Part shown: one piece after another, positions 17,060 through 28,491 of the stretch
Position numbering within the stretch: the first letter of the stretch is position 1
How the letters are laid out: each line of letters starts with the position of its first letter
From: Duganella sp. CF517
GTDB lineage: Bacteria; Pseudomonadota; Gammaproteobacteria; Burkholderiales; Burkholderiaceae_D
Length of the DNA stretch: 64,000 nt
Assembly: GCF_900110275.1 (NCBI RefSeq)
Contig: NZ_FODC01000003.1
Location: forward strand, 372,001 to 436,000
Reading direction: 5' to 3'
Translations under genes and position numbers: made by a program
Notes under the pieces: generated by a model
Databases searched by the model: none
Told to the model about the DNA's origin: nothing
What the model saw: only the letters and a program-made list of their open reading frames with translations

Positions 17060-17656
17060 ATGATCACCGCACAACAAGTCCTCACGCGCGCCTTGTCGGC
17101 CCGCGGCCACGCCATCCTGTACTGGATCGGGCAGGGCGGGCGCGATCCGGGCGCCGCGCTGCCATCGAACCCGGTACGGGTCGCACAGGCGTGGGCAAGC
17201 CTGGATGCGGCCGACCAGCAGGCGCTCGCGCCACTGGCCCAGGCCATGGGCATCGACGTCCACGATCCGGCGCTGGTGCGCGATGCGTGCGACTGCAGCG
17301 GCTTCGTCTGCTGGGCGCTCGGGTTCGCGCGCGTTCTGCCCGGGGCCGGCGGCGACGCCTGGATCAATACGGACAGCATATGGGCCGATGCCAAAGGACC
17401 GCAGCGGCGTTTTGAGGAGATCGCCCGGGCGCGCCCGGGGGCGCTGGTGGTGTACCCGAAGCAGGGCAGCGACGAACGCTACGGGCACGTCGCCGTCGTC
17501 GTCGAGGCCGACGCGGACGGACACGCGACGCGCATCATCCATTGTTCGGCCGACAACATCAAGAACGAACCCCACGACTCCATCAAAATCACGTCGGCGG
17601 ACAAGTTCACCGCGCAGCAAAACAGCATCTATGCCTGGTGCCGGGGCGTCGAGTGA
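17060..17656 (+). CDS. NlpC/P60-like cysteine hydrolase
   Basis: 198 residues; start preceded by GGAGGG. The nucleophile region is seen in CDCSGFVCWALGF and the histidine in YGHVAVVVEA, the usual Cys-His order and spacing for NlpC/P60 or CHAP-like amidases, which cut peptide bonds in peptidoglycan or related amides. The third polar residue probably comes from the HCSADN segment. No signal peptide or wall-binding domain is seen, so a cytoplasmic or co-exported role is possible. It stands alone, divergent from the response regulator (103 bases between starts). Substrate is unknown. Confidence 0.65.
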   Translation: MITAQQVLTRALSARGHAILYWIGQGGRDPGAALPSNPVRVAQAWASLDAADQQALAPLAQAMGIDVHDPALVRDACDCSGFVCWALGFARVLPGAGGDAWINTDSIWADAKGPQRRFEEIARARPGALVVYPKQGSDERYGHVAVVVEADADGHATRIIHCSADNIKNEPHDSIKITSADKFTAQQNSIYAWCRGVE

Positions 17657-17674
17657 GGGTGTGCTTCACGATTG

Positions 17675-17689
17675 ATTAGTTCTACTAAT
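17675..17689. promoter_or_regulatory. Perfect inverted repeat ATTAGT-TCT-ACTAAT
   Basis: A 15-base dyad of the ATTAG-N5-CTAAT kind lies in an AT-rich stretch (about 17660-17790) upstream of the aldo/keto reductase genes. It looks like an operator, possibly for a LysR- or HTH-type regulator. No matching copy was found at the LysR gene in this cluster. Confidence 0.35.
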
Positions 17690-17799
17690 AGAGACATGCC
17701 GATTAGAGCGGGTTATCAATTCAATCGAATGGATTTAACCTGTACACATCGCATACTCATTAGAGAGCAACATGCAACAACTTGAACTCTGTTGCTGCG

Positions 17800-18776
<977 letters not shown>

Positions 18777-18786
18777 GGAGAACGCC

Positions 18787-19908
<1,122 letters not shown>

Positions 19909-19983
19909 GGTGAGCACGCAACCAGCGCGGCGCGGCAGTACCGGCGTGAATGAAATTATTGGTACAAATGGGAGCAGCCTACA

Positions 19984-21402
19984 GTGTCTCCTGGGTCACT
20001 GTCTGAAAATCTTCTTATGTCCACATCCTCCACAATGCCACACAAAGCCGCCATTCTTGCGATCATCCTGGTCAGCTACGTGATGATTGTGCTCGACACG
20101 TCCATCGTGCTCACGGGCCTGCCTAGTATTCACCGCGATCTGGGCTTTACGGATAACGGCCTGGCCTGGGTGCAAAGCGCGTACACCCTCACCTTTGGCG
20201 GCTTCCTGCTGCTGGCGGCGCGCGCTGGCGACATCGTGGGGCGGCGTCGCATGCTGGTGCTCGGGTTGGCCGTGTTCACGCTGGCCTCGCTCATGATCGG
20301 CATGGCGCCTTCTCCGAGTTGGATGGTGGGCGCGCGCGCAGTGCAGGGGCTCGGTGCCGCCATCCTGGCGCCGTCCACATTGGCGCTGCTGCAAACCACG
20401 TTTGCGGATGGCGCCGAGCGCACGCGCGCGGTGTCGTATTACAGCGCTGTAGCGGGAATTGCCGCCAGCGTGGGACTGGTGCTCGGCGGCGTGCTTGCCG
20501 ACTGGTTGTCCTGGCGCGTGGGCTTCTTTATCAACCTGCCAATCGGCATCGCCATGATCTGGGCGGCGCTGCGCTATATCAACGAGAGCCCGCGCAACAG
20601 TGGGCACTTCGACGCCATCGGCGCGCTCGCCTCGACCGCCGGCATGAGCGCGCTGGTGTACGGCATGATCCGGTCGGCGAGCGCCGGCTGGCGCGATTCA
20701 ACCACCCAGGGCGCGGTGGCGGGCGGGGTACTGCTGCTCATCGCGTTCATCCTCAACGAGCGTCACGCCGCGCAGCCGATCATGCCGCTCCGGCTGTTTT
20801 CGGTGCCGGCGCGCGCGGCGGCCTATGGTGCCCGCTTGCTGTTCCTGGGCGCTATGATAGGGTTTTTCTTTTTCACCACCCAGTATCTGCAAACGGTGCT
20901 CGCCTACCGGCCCGCGATCACTGGCCTGGCATTCCTGCCAATGACAACCGTTAATTTTGCGGTGGCGCTGCAAGTGCCGCGCTTCACCGCCCGGTTCGGT
21001 AACGGCCGCCTGCTGGCCGCAGGCCTTGCGATAGGCGCGGTCGGTATGGCGTGGTTGAGTCAGGTGTCGTCCAGCCACAACTACGTACTGGCGGTGGCGT
21101 TGCCTATGGTATTGATCGGCATCGGCCAAGGATTGACACTGAGCCCGTTGACCGCCGCCGGGATGCTGGGGGTGCCGGCACCGGATGCCGGCGCGGCGTC
21201 GGGCGTGGTGAACGTGGCACATCAGCTGGGGAACTCGCTGGGGCTGGCGGCGCTGGTTGCTGTCGCTGCTTATCGAGCGGATGCCGCGACCGGCACGACG
21301 TTGTTGCTACACCGTGTCAATACCGCATTGGCCTGTTCAGCCGGCCTGCTGGTGTTGGCGTTGTTGCTGGTCGCGGCATTTATTTTTCCAAAAAAACAGT
21401 AA
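19984..21402 (+). CDS. MFS efflux transporter, DHA2 (14-helix drug:H+ antiporter) family
   Basis: 472 residues from GTG at 19984, with GGGAG 9 bases upstream; ATG at 20017 or 20035 would also keep all helices. The family signatures are clear: LDTSIVLTGLPSIHRDLGF in helix 1, the loop motif AARAGDIVGRRRMLVLG, and the antiporter motif region SVGLVLGGVLADWLSWR in helix 5. Predicted 14 membrane helices. DHA2 pumps expel drugs, dyes or organic solutes in exchange for protons. It is co-directional with the reductases and flavodoxin, which suggests export of a toxic compound that these enzymes modify. Confidence 0.85.
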   Translation: MSPGSLSENLLMSTSSTMPHKAAILAIILVSYVMIVLDTSIVLTGLPSIHRDLGFTDNGLAWVQSAYTLTFGGFLLLAARAGDIVGRRRMLVLGLAVFTLASLMIGMAPSPSWMVGARAVQGLGAAILAPSTLALLQTTFADGAERTRAVSYYSAVAGIAASVGLVLGGVLADWLSWRVGFFINLPIGIAMIWAALRYINESPRNSGHFDAIGALASTAGMSALVYGMIRSASAGWRDSTTQGAVAGGVLLLIAFILNERHAAQPIMPLRLFSVPARAAAYGARLLFLGAMIGFFFFTTQYLQTVLAYRPAITGLAFLPMTTVNFAVALQVPRFTARFGNGRLLAAGLAIGAVGMAWLSQVSSSHNYVLAVALPMVLIGIGQGLTLSPLTAAGMLGVPAPDAGAASGVVNVAHQLGNSLGLAALVAVAAYRADAATGTTLLLHRVNTALACSAGLLVLALLLVAAFIFPKKQ

Positions 21403-21457
21403 GCAGTCGATCATGGATTACGAGAACCGAACGCCAGCCGATATCCGAGGGGATAAC

Positions 21458-22051
21458 ATGAACATCGACAATCCATCGCGCCGTATGCTGATGACAGCCA
21501 TGGCGGCATTGCCCATGGGCGAGGCGGTCGCCGCCGCCGATAACGAAGCGGGAGGCGCGACCGGGAAGGGGCGCCCGCGCACACTGGTGGCGTTCCTGTC
21601 GCGCTCGGGCAACACACGGGTGCTGGCGGGTGTGATCCACCGTGCCGAGCTTTCGGACCTGTACGAGATCCGCGCCGCGCGCGCCTATCCCGACGATTAT
21701 TTCGACACCGTGGAGCAGGCCCGCCAGCAGCGCGACACGGGCTACCTGCCGGCGTTGCGCGACGGGCCGCCCAATATGGCGCAGTACGATAAGGTGTACC
21801 TCGGCTTTCCGGTCTGGGGCGAAACCCTGCCGCCGCCGGTGCGCAGCTTCCTGTCGCGGATCGACCTGCGCGGCAAGACGGTGGTGCCGTTTATCACCCA
21901 CGGTGGCTACGGGGCAGGGAAGAGCGCGGCCGAGCTGGCCAAGCGCGCGATAGGGGCCATGCTGAAACCGCCGTTGGTGATGGAAGCGGACCAGGAGCGG
22001 CGCACCACCACCGAAGTGTTGCAGTGGCTGGGGAAACCGGTGCCGCGCTAA
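21458..22051 (+). CDS. Flavodoxin-fold protein with an N-terminal export-type signal
   Basis: The start at 21458 is chosen for GAGGGG 5 bases upstream; an ATG at 21413 is possible but lacks one. 197 residues. The N-terminus has SRRMLMTAMAALPMG, a weak Tat-like signal. The FMN phosphate-binding loop is LVAFLSRSGNTRVLAG, followed by VYLGFPVWGETLPPPVRSFL and VVPFITHGGYGAGKS, as in the flavodoxin_4 group found beside aldo/keto reductases. It probably carries electrons or reduces a small substrate with FMN. It ends 10 bases before the convergent LysR gene. Confidence 0.8.
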   Translation: MNIDNPSRRMLMTAMAALPMGEAVAAADNEAGGATGKGRPRTLVAFLSRSGNTRVLAGVIHRAELSDLYEIRAARAYPDDYFDTVEQARQQRDTGYLPALRDGPPNMAQYDKVYLGFPVWGETLPPPVRSFLSRIDLRGKTVVPFITHGGYGAGKSAAELAKRAIGAMLKPPLVMEADQERRTTTEVLQWLGKPVPR

Positions 22052-22061
22052 TCCCGGCGTC

Positions 22062-22958
22062 TCAGGCCGGTTGGTACCGCACGGCGTCAAGAAACAAAGC
22101 GAAAGCGGCCGAGGGATGGCGCCGGCTCGGGTAGTAGAGCCGGTAGCCCGGATAGGCCGGGCACCACTCATCGAGCGTCCTTACCAGCCGTCCGGACGCC
22201 AGGTGCGCCGCGACCTGGTCTTCCGGCACATACGCCAAGCCCAGTCCGTCGAGGGCCGATAGAACACGCATGGCCAGGTTGTTGACCACCATCTGTCCAT
22301 CCACCTTGACCTTCACTTCACGGCCATCCTTTGCGAATTCCCAGGTGAAGATCGATCCGTGCGTTGGCAGTCGCATGTTGATGCAGTTGTGGCGGGTGAG
22401 GTCGGCTGGCGTTTGCGGCGCCGGATGCCGCTCGAAATACGCGGGCGAGCCCACCACGGCCCAGCGCAAGTCGGGGCCGATACGCACCGCGATCATGTCT
22501 TTGTCCACCTGGTCGCCGAGACGCACCCCGGCGTCGAAACGCTCGGCAACGATATCCGCCATGCGGTTCTCGGCGTGGATTTCCACTCGGATGTCGGGGT
22601 AAATCGGCAGCAGCTTGTTCAATACCGGCTGCAACACGCTCAGCGCGGCGTGCTCACCTGCGCTGACCCGGATCGTGCCGGCTGGCAACAAACGCCGTTC
22701 GCTGAGCGCGGTCAGCTCGGTCTCGATCTCCTCACAGCGCGGCGCGATGCTGGTCATGATTTGACGGCCCGCTTCGGTGGGGGAGACGCTGCGCGTCGTG
22801 CGGACCAACAGCGGTATGCCAAGGCGCTGCTCAAAAGCGCGCACGGTCTGGCTCAGTGCCGATTGCGATACACCTAGCTTGGCTGCCGCGCGCGTAAAGC
22901 TGCCTTCGCGCGCGACAGCGATGAACGCGAGGATGTCATTGAAATTAGTCAGTGCCAT
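22062..22958 (-). CDS. LysR-family transcriptional regulator
   Basis: 298 residues from the ATG at 22958, which places the winged helix at the usual distance (NFNDILAFIAVAREGSFTRA, LGVSQSALSQTVRAFEQRLG, LVRTTRSVSPTEAG). An upstream ATG at 23012 has a better placed GAGG but adds 18 atypical residues. The effector domain (about 90-295) is standard for the AaeR/YafC-like branch. It is divergent from the cupin gene and convergent with the flavodoxin, so it probably controls one or both sides. The inducer is unknown, likely an aldehyde or quinone given the neighbours. Confidence 0.88.
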   Translation of the reverse strand: MALTNFNDILAFIAVAREGSFTRAAAKLGVSQSALSQTVRAFEQRLGIPLLVRTTRSVSPTEAGRQIMTSIAPRCEEIETELTALSERRLLPAGTIRVSAGEHAALSVLQPVLNKLLPIYPDIRVEIHAENRMADIVAERFDAGVRLGDQVDKDMIAVRIGPDLRWAVVGSPAYFERHPAPQTPADLTRHNCINMRLPTHGSIFTWEFAKDGREVKVKVDGQMVVNNLAMRVLSALDGLGLAYVPEDQVAAHLASGRLVRTLDEWCPAYPGYRLYYPSRRHPSAAFALFLDAVRYQPA

Positions 22959-23226
22959 GTTGTGATTGAGCAGACGGTGCGAGTGAAGTAACGGTAGCGG
23001 CCACTCTACCATGGGGGCGCCTCAACCGTTTCGCGCCCATCGCGGTTGGTCCGGCCGCTCCCCATCCCGCCCACCGGCCTACCGCAGTCGACAACTGGCC
23101 GCGCCGCCGCTGATTGATCAGCTGTGCTTATAAGCCCATGCGCTTTTCCGCCCTAGCCGCACGATAGCGCACCGACTACATTGGAGCTCTTGCAAGCTGA
23201 AAATGTTCGATGGAAGGAAATCACGC

Positions 23227-23718
23227 ATGACCACACGTCTGTGGCGCACGTTTGCCCTCGGGGCGGTATTGCTTGCCAGCCTGGCCCAGGCCCGACAACC
23301 AGCTGTGTCGGCGCCGGCGCAGCGCATTACAAAGTCGGGCACGGTGGCCGCCATCGCCGGTCCGACCGCGAGTTTCACGGGGAGGGTGCGGGTCGACCCG
23401 CTCACCGCCGCCAACGAGTCGATCAACGCGTCCACCGCTTACGTGACGTTTGAGCCGGGCGCGCGCTCGGCATGGCACACGCACCCGCAAGGCCAATACC
23501 TCGTCGTGACCGCCGGGGCGGGTCTGACCCAGGAATGGGGCAAACCGCTGCAGCAGTTGAGCGCGGGCGACGTGGTGTGGTGCCCGCCGGGCGTCAAGCA
23601 CTGGCACGGCGCCGCGCCGACCACCGCGCTGACCCACATCGCCATCACCGGAAACCAAGGGGGCAAGAGCGTCCAATGGGAGGAAAAGGTTGGTGATGAA
23701 CAATACCAGTCCCGCTGA
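23227..23718 (+). CDS. Exported cupin-domain protein
   Basis: 163 residues from ATG 23227 (GGAAGGAAA upstream); signal peptide about 1-24 (ALGAVLLASLAQA). A single cupin_2 domain carries both motifs: AWHTHPQGQYLVVTAGAGL and GDVVWCPPGVKHWHG, giving the His residues that hold a metal. Such small cupins often accompany carboxymuconolactone-decarboxylase (CMD) family proteins and aldo/keto reductases. Its end overlaps the next (CMD) gene by 23 bases. Reaction unknown; a periplasmic metalloenzyme or binding protein is likely. Confidence 0.8.
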   Translation: MTTRLWRTFALGAVLLASLAQARQPAVSAPAQRITKSGTVAAIAGPTASFTGRVRVDPLTAANESINASTAYVTFEPGARSAWHTHPQGQYLVVTAGAGLTQEWGKPLQQLSAGDVVWCPPGVKHWHGAAPTTALTHIAITGNQGGKSVQWEEKVGDEQYQSR

Positions 23719-24484
23719 CAGGTCGACATCAGGCCAAGCCGGCGCGGCCCTGTTGTCCACGGCGCTGGCCGCGTTGCTCGCGCTGGCCCCCGCAGCGCCC
23801 GCTGGCGCCGCGCAACCAGAGAAGGCGCCCATGCAGACGGACATCGCTCCATCCCGGCTTTCGGCCAAGCAGCAGGCAATCGGACCGATCGCTGCCTTCG
23901 CGTCCACCGGCGACCTGGTACGCCTGGCCAGCGCGCTCGACAGCGGCCTTGACGCCGGCCTGTCCGTGGGCGACTGCAAGGAAATCCTGGTGCAGATGTA
24001 CGCCTATGCCGGTTTCCCACGCAGCCTGAACGCGCTGGGCGTGCTGATGAAAACCGTGGACACGCGCAAGCGGCGGGGCATCAACGACCCGGAGGGCGAC
24101 GGTCCCGGCCCGGTTCCCGTTGGCGACGCGCTGCTGGCTGCGGGTACCGCGAATCAAACCAAGCTGACAGGCGCCCCGGTCAAAGGCCCCGTCTTCGACT
24201 TCGCTCCCGCCATCGACCAGTATCTGAAGACACATTTGTTCGGCGATATTTTTGCGCGCAACAACCTCGACTGGCAAAGCCGCGAACTGGCCACCGTGGC
24301 CGCACTGGCGGCCATGAACGGCGTGGAGCCGCAACTGCTGTCGCATGTGCGCGTGAGCCTGTACCAGGGGCTCACGCCCCCGCAACTGCGCCAGTTCGCC
24401 GATGTCCTGGCCGAACGTGTGGGCCACGAGGCCGCGGCGCGTGCACGCGCCGCGCTCGATCAACTATCACCTGCCAACCAATAA
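23696..24484 (+). CDS. Carboxymuconolactone decarboxylase-family protein, exported
   Basis: 262 residues from ATG 23696 (GTG and TTG codons just before are alternatives). A hydrophobic N-terminus (STALAALLALAPAAPAGAA) looks like a signal or anchor. Two CMD-like helical repeats follow: SVGDCKEILVQMYAYAGFPRS with a single Cys, and WQSRELATVAALAAMNGVE. The redox CxxC of AhpD is absent, so peroxidase activity of that type is not expected. The gene overlaps the cupin gene and is 12 bases from the PaoA-like gene, in one operon. Function is unknown; these proteins are repeatedly found with Yag/Pao oxidoreductases. Confidence 0.8.
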   Translation: MNNTSPADRSTSGQAGAALLSTALAALLALAPAAPAGAAQPEKAPMQTDIAPSRLSAKQQAIGPIAAFASTGDLVRLASALDSGLDAGLSVGDCKEILVQMYAYAGFPRSLNALGVLMKTVDTRKRRGINDPEGDGPGPVPVGDALLAAGTANQTKLTGAPVKGPVFDFAPAIDQYLKTHLFGDIFARNNLDWQSRELATVAALAAMNGVEPQLLSHVRVSLYQGLTPPQLRQFADVLAERVGHEAAARARAALDQLSPANQ

Positions 24485-24496
24485 AGGAAGCGACGC

Positions 24497-25138
24497 ATGG
24501 ACCATTTCAGCGAACTCAAACTCACCCGGCGGGACTTGCTGAAAGCGGGCGCCGTTTCGGCCACGGCCGTGGTGCCGTCGCCGGCCGGCGCCAGGACGGC
24601 CGCGGCCACCAAGGCTGCGCCACCGGTGCCGGCCAAGGTCGCACTCACCGTCAACGGCCAGCGCCACCAGCTCGAGCTCGACACCCGCACCTCCTTGCTC
24701 GACGTATTGCGCGAACACCTGCACTTGACGGGTACGAAGAAGGGCTGCGACCATGGCCAGTGCGGCGCCTGCACCATAATGCTCGATGGCAGCCGCATCA
24801 ATTCTTGCCTGACGTTGGCCGTGATGCACGACGGCGCCACGATCACCACGATCGAGGGTCTCGGCACGCCCGGCAAGCTGCACCCGATGCAGGCCGCCTT
24901 CATCAAACATGATGGCTACCAGTGCGGCTACTGTACCCCGGGCCAGATCTGCTCCGCCGTGGCCGTGCTCGACGAAATCAAGCAGGGTGTTCCGAGCCAC
25001 GCGAGCGCCAGCCTGACCACGCGGCCGCAGCTGTCGGCCGATGAGATCCGCGAACGCATGAGCGGCAATATCTGTCGCTGCGGCGCGTACTCCAACATCG
25101 TCGACGCCATTCTCGACGTCGCCGGAGGTGCGGCGTGA
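24497..25138 (+). CDS. paoA: Periplasmic aldehyde oxidoreductase, 2Fe-2S subunit
   Basis: 213 residues with a Tat signal ([19 protein letters not shown]). Two [2Fe-2S] sites are seen: plant-ferredoxin type [10 protein letters not shown] plus NSCLTL, and the xanthine-oxidase type [10 protein letters not shown] with [12 protein letters not shown]. This is the PaoA/YagT layout of the xanthine dehydrogenase family, which passes electrons from the molybdenum site to FAD. It overlaps paoB by 4 bases (GTGA at 25135). The heterotrimer folds in the cytoplasm and is exported as a whole by Tat, using this subunit's signal. Confidence 0.92.
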   Translation: MDHFSELKLTRRDLLKAGAVSATAVVPSPAGARTAAATKAAPPVPAKVALTVNGQRHQLELDTRTSLLDVLREHLHLTGTKKGCDHGQCGACTIMLDGSRINSCLTLAVMHDGATITTIEGLGTPGKLHPMQAAFIKHDGYQCGYCTPGQICSAVAVLDEIKQGVPSHASASLTTRPQLSADEIRERMSGNICRCGAYSNIVDAILDVAGGAA

Positions 25139-26094
25139 AGGCGTTCACCTACCAGCGCGCCGCCACCCCGGCGGCGGCGGCCGAGGCGTTCGTCCGCACG
25201 CCCGGCGCCCGCTTCATCGCCGGTGGCACCAACCTGCTCGACCTGATGAAGCTGGAGATCGACAGCCCGGCCCACCTGATCGACGTGAACGGCATCGGCT
25301 TCGACCAGATCGAGGCGACGCAAGAGGGCGGATTGCGCATCGGCGCGCTGGTGCGCAACGCCCATTTGGCGGCCGATGCCCGCGTCCGCAAAGATTACGG
25401 CGTGCTGTCGCGCGCGCTCTTGTCCGGCGCGTCCGGCCAGTTGCGCAACAGGGCGACCACCGCCGGCAACCTCCTGCAGCGCACGCGCTGCGCGTATTTT
25501 TACGACACCAACCAGCCGTGCAACAAGCGCGTCCCGGGAAGTGGTTGTTCGGCCATCGGGGGCGTAAACCGCCAGCACGCGGTGATCGGCGCCAGCGGCG
25601 CCTGCATCGCCACGCATCCGAGCGACATGGCGGTGGCCATGCGCCTGCTCGATGCCAGCGTGGAAACCATGCGCGCCGACGGCGCCCGGCGCGTTATTCC
25701 GATCGCCGACCTCTATCGCCAGCCGGGGGAGACGCCTCATCTCGAAACGGTGCTGCAACCCGGCGAGCTGATCACATCGGTGGTCTTGCCGCGTCCCTTG
25801 GGCGGCCTGCACATCTACCGCAAAGTGCGCGACCGCGCTTCGTATGCCTTCGCGCTGGTGTCCGTGGCGGCGGTGATACAGCCGGACGGCACCGGCCGCG
25901 CGGCCGTCGGCGGCGTGGCGCACAAGCCCTGGCGCGTCGAGGCGGCCGAGGCGCTGATGGGGCGGGGCGCCACGGCAATGGCCGCCGCCTTGCTGGCCGG
26001 CGCCCGACCGACCGAACAAAACGCGTTCAAGGTAACATTGGTCGAGCGCACTTTGAGCGCGGTGCTGGCTGCCGCGAAGCAGGGCGGTGCATGA
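25135..26094 (+). CDS. paoB: Periplasmic aldehyde oxidoreductase, FAD subunit
   Basis: 319 residues starting at GTG (overlapping paoA). FAD-binding motifs: [17 protein letters not shown] and [16 protein letters not shown]. The stretch [21 protein letters not shown] holds the extra cysteines that bind a [4Fe-4S] cluster in E. coli PaoB, a mark of the Pao/Yag branch rather than ordinary xanthine dehydrogenase. C-terminal CO_deh_flav_C-like domain with [14 protein letters not shown]. It has no signal of its own and would be carried out with PaoA. Confidence 0.9.
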   Translation: MKAFTYQRAATPAAAAEAFVRTPGARFIAGGTNLLDLMKLEIDSPAHLIDVNGIGFDQIEATQEGGLRIGALVRNAHLAADARVRKDYGVLSRALLSGASGQLRNRATTAGNLLQRTRCAYFYDTNQPCNKRVPGSGCSAIGGVNRQHAVIGASGACIATHPSDMAVAMRLLDASVETMRADGARRVIPIADLYRQPGETPHLETVLQPGELITSVVLPRPLGGLHIYRKVRDRASYAFALVSVAAVIQPDGTGRAAVGGVAHKPWRVEAAEALMGRGATAMAAALLAGARPTEQNAFKVTLVERTLSAVLAAAKQGGA

Positions 26095-26164
26095 AACCGG
26101 CAACGCCCGCCACCGTCGCCCCGCTCGATAAACCGCCGTCCCAACCATTAAGGCAAGGCTAACG

Positions 26165-28357
26165 ATGAAATTCGACACCCCCGCAATCCGCAACCCGATC
26201 GACCGCTTGAAAGTGGTCGGCAAGGCCACCACGCGCATCGACGGCCCCCTCAAAACCACCGGCACGGCGCCTTACGCCTATGAGCACCGCGACGCGGCGA
26301 AGGGCGCTGCCTACGGCTACGTGGTGGGCGCGGGCATCGCCAAGGGGCGCATCGTCGGCATCGATCTGGCTGCGGCGCGCGCCGCGCCCGGCGTGCTGGC
26401 CGTCATCACCGCCGAGGACGCGGGCCGCCTGGACGTCGGCGGCTTCTACGTGGCCCGCGCCTTGGCCGGCCCCGACGTGGCCCACTACCACCAGGCGGTG
26501 GCGCTGGTGGTGGCCGAAACGTTTGAACAGGCGCGTGCGGCCGCCGCGCTGGTGCGGCCGCGCTATGCCGCCACCGCCGGTGCCTACGACCTCGGCGTGG
26601 AAAAGGACAGGCTAGCCAAGGTCCGGCCCGATCCTAAACTGTCATCGGCGGTGGGCGACTTCGACGGTGCCTTCGCGCGGGCGGACGTCACCCTCGACGC
26701 GATGTACACCACGCCAGATCAGTCGCACGCCATGTTGGAACCGCACGCGACAATCGCTGCATGGAGCGGCGACAAGCTCACGCTGCACACGGCGATCCAG
26801 CTGGTGGGCTGGGGGGTACGCGACATTGCCAAGATCCTCGGTATCCCCAAGGAAAACGTGCGCATCGTCGCGCCGTACGTCGGCGGCGGCTTCGGCGGCA
26901 AGGGTTCCATCCTCAGCGACGCCGTGCTGGCCGCGTTGGCGGCCAAGCGCATTGGGCGGGCGGTGAAGGTAACGCTGCAGCGCCCCCTCATGTTCAACAA
27001 CACGACGCACCGGGCCGCCACCATCCAGCGCATCCGCCTGGGCGCCACCCGTGGGGGCAAGCTCACGGCCATTGGCCACGAAAGCTGGTCGGGCAATCTG
27101 GGCGACCGGCCCGAGGCGTCGACGGCGCCCACGCGTCTGCTGTACGCGGGGGCGAACCGCATGACGCGGCTGCAAGTGGCGCACCTGGACCTGCCCGAAG
27201 CGAGCGCGATGCGTGCGCCGGGCGAGATGCCGGGGATGATGGCGCTGGAAATCGCCATGGACGAACTGGCCGAAAAGCTGGGCATCGACCCTGTGGCCTT
27301 GCGGGTGATGAACGACACCCAGGTCGATCCGGAGTCGCCTGGCAAGCCGTACTCGCAGCGCCAGCTGTTGGCGTGCCTGGAACGCGGCGCCGCGCAGTTC
27401 GGCTGGAACCGGCGTAGCGCCAAGCCGGCCACCCGGCGTGAAGGGCGCTGGCTGATCGGCATGGGCATGGCGTCCGCCATCCGCGGCGCCCCGGTGGTGA
27501 AATCGGCCGCGCGGGTGCGCTTAAGCAGGGCTGGCACGCTGACGGTGGAAACCGACATGACCGACATCGGCACCGGCACGTACACCATCCTGGCGCAAAC
27601 GGCGGCCGAAATGCTGGGCGTGGAATTGGGCAAGGTGGAGGTCTTGCTGGGGGATTCGCGCTTCCCGCACGGTGCGGGTTCGGGCGGCCAGTTCGGCGCG
27701 GCGTCGTCGACGGCAGGGGTGTACGCCGCCTGCGTCAGGTTGCGCGAGCTGGTGGCGGCGCGCCTGGGCTTGTCCGGCGTCGATATCGAATTTGCCAACG
27801 GCCGCGTGCGCGCCGGCGGCAACAGCCGGCCGCTAACGGACGCGGTCGCGGCCGGCGAGCTGGTCGGCGAGGATGCGATGGAGTACGGAGACCTGTCCAA
27901 AAAATTCGCGCAACAGACCTTTGGCGCGCATTTCGTCGAAGTAGCGGTGGACGCCGATACCGGCGAAATTCGCCTGCGCCGGATGCTGGCGGTGTGCGCT
28001 GCAGGGCGCATCCTCAACCCGATGGCGGCGCGCAGCCAGATCATTGGTTCGATGACCATGGGCGCCGGCGCGGCGTTGATGGAAGAGCTCGTGGTGGACA
28101 AGCGCGCGGGCTTTTTTGTCAACCACGACCTGGCCGGCTACGAGGTGCCGGTCCACGCCGACATTCCCCATCAGGAAGTGGTGTTTCTTGACGAGGTGGA
28201 CGCGACGGCCGGGCCGCTCAAGGCCAAGGGGGTGGGAGAGCTGGGCATCACCGGCGTCCCGGCGGCAATTGCCAATGCCGTCTACAACGCCACAGGCGTG
28301 CGCGTGCGTGATTACCCGATCACCCTCGATAAGTTGCTGATGCAACTACCGGACTGA
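26165..28357 (+). CDS. paoC: Periplasmic aldehyde oxidoreductase, molybdenum-binding subunit
   Basis: 730 residues, the length of PaoC/YagR. Moco-binding segments: YVGGGFGGKGSILSD, ASAMRAPGEMPGMMALE, GAGSGGQFGAASST and, near the end, KGVGELGITGVPAAIANA with the catalytic Glu of this family. The enzyme oxidises a range of aldehydes to acids and needs molybdopterin cytosine dinucleotide. The usual dedicated chaperone PaoD (XdhC-like, for cofactor insertion) is not next to it, the gene being followed by a hairpin and an opposite-strand gene. Role: aldehyde detoxification in the cell envelope, fitting the reductases and pump upstream. Confidence 0.9.
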   Translation: MKFDTPAIRNPIDRLKVVGKATTRIDGPLKTTGTAPYAYEHRDAAKGAAYGYVVGAGIAKGRIVGIDLAAARAAPGVLAVITAEDAGRLDVGGFYVARALAGPDVAHYHQAVALVVAETFEQARAAAALVRPRYAATAGAYDLGVEKDRLAKVRPDPKLSSAVGDFDGAFARADVTLDAMYTTPDQSHAMLEPHATIAAWSGDKLTLHTAIQLVGWGVRDIAKILGIPKENVRIVAPYVGGGFGGKGSILSDAVLAALAAKRIGRAVKVTLQRPLMFNNTTHRAATIQRIRLGATRGGKLTAIGHESWSGNLGDRPEASTAPTRLLYAGANRMTRLQVAHLDLPEASAMRAPGEMPGMMALEIAMDELAEKLGIDPVALRVMNDTQVDPESPGKPYSQRQLLACLERGAAQFGWNRRSAKPATRREGRWLIGMGMASAIRGAPVVKSAARVRLSRAGTLTVETDMTDIGTGTYTILAQTAAEMLGVELGKVEVLLGDSRFPHGAGSGGQFGAASSTAGVYAACVRLRELVAARLGLSGVDIEFANGRVRAGGNSRPLTDAVAAGELVGEDAMEYGDLSKKFAQQTFGAHFVEVAVDADTGEIRLRRMLAVCAAGRILNPMAARSQIIGSMTMGAGAALMEELVVDKRAGFFVNHDLAGYEVPVHADIPHQEVVFLDEVDATAGPLKAKGVGELGITGVPAAIANAVYNATGVRVRDYPITLDKLLMQLPD

Positions 28358-28390
28358 CCGGGCTGGATTGCGAATTGGGAGGACGCATAT

Positions 28391-28424
28391 CACGGTGGCG
28401 GCGGCGCTCGGTGCCGCTACCGTG
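28391..28424 (+). terminator. Hairpin after paoC
   Basis: Arms CACGGTGGCGGC (28391-28402) and GCCGCTACCGTG (28413-28424) pair at 11 of 12 positions around a 10-base loop and are followed by a pyrimidine run CCTTCCTTCT. It lies 33 bases after the paoC stop and probably ends that operon. Confidence 0.45.
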
Positions 28425-28491
28425 CCTTCCTTCTAACTCCATTTGACATAATATAAATTATGCGAAATTGCGGCTGAAGCTTACCTCAAGG

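Noticed and set aside
28443..28470. TTGACA followed by AT-rich CATAATATAAATTATG as a promoter
   Set aside because: No -10 at the right distance and no gene starts downstream on the plus strand; kept only as an AT-rich dyad after paoC.
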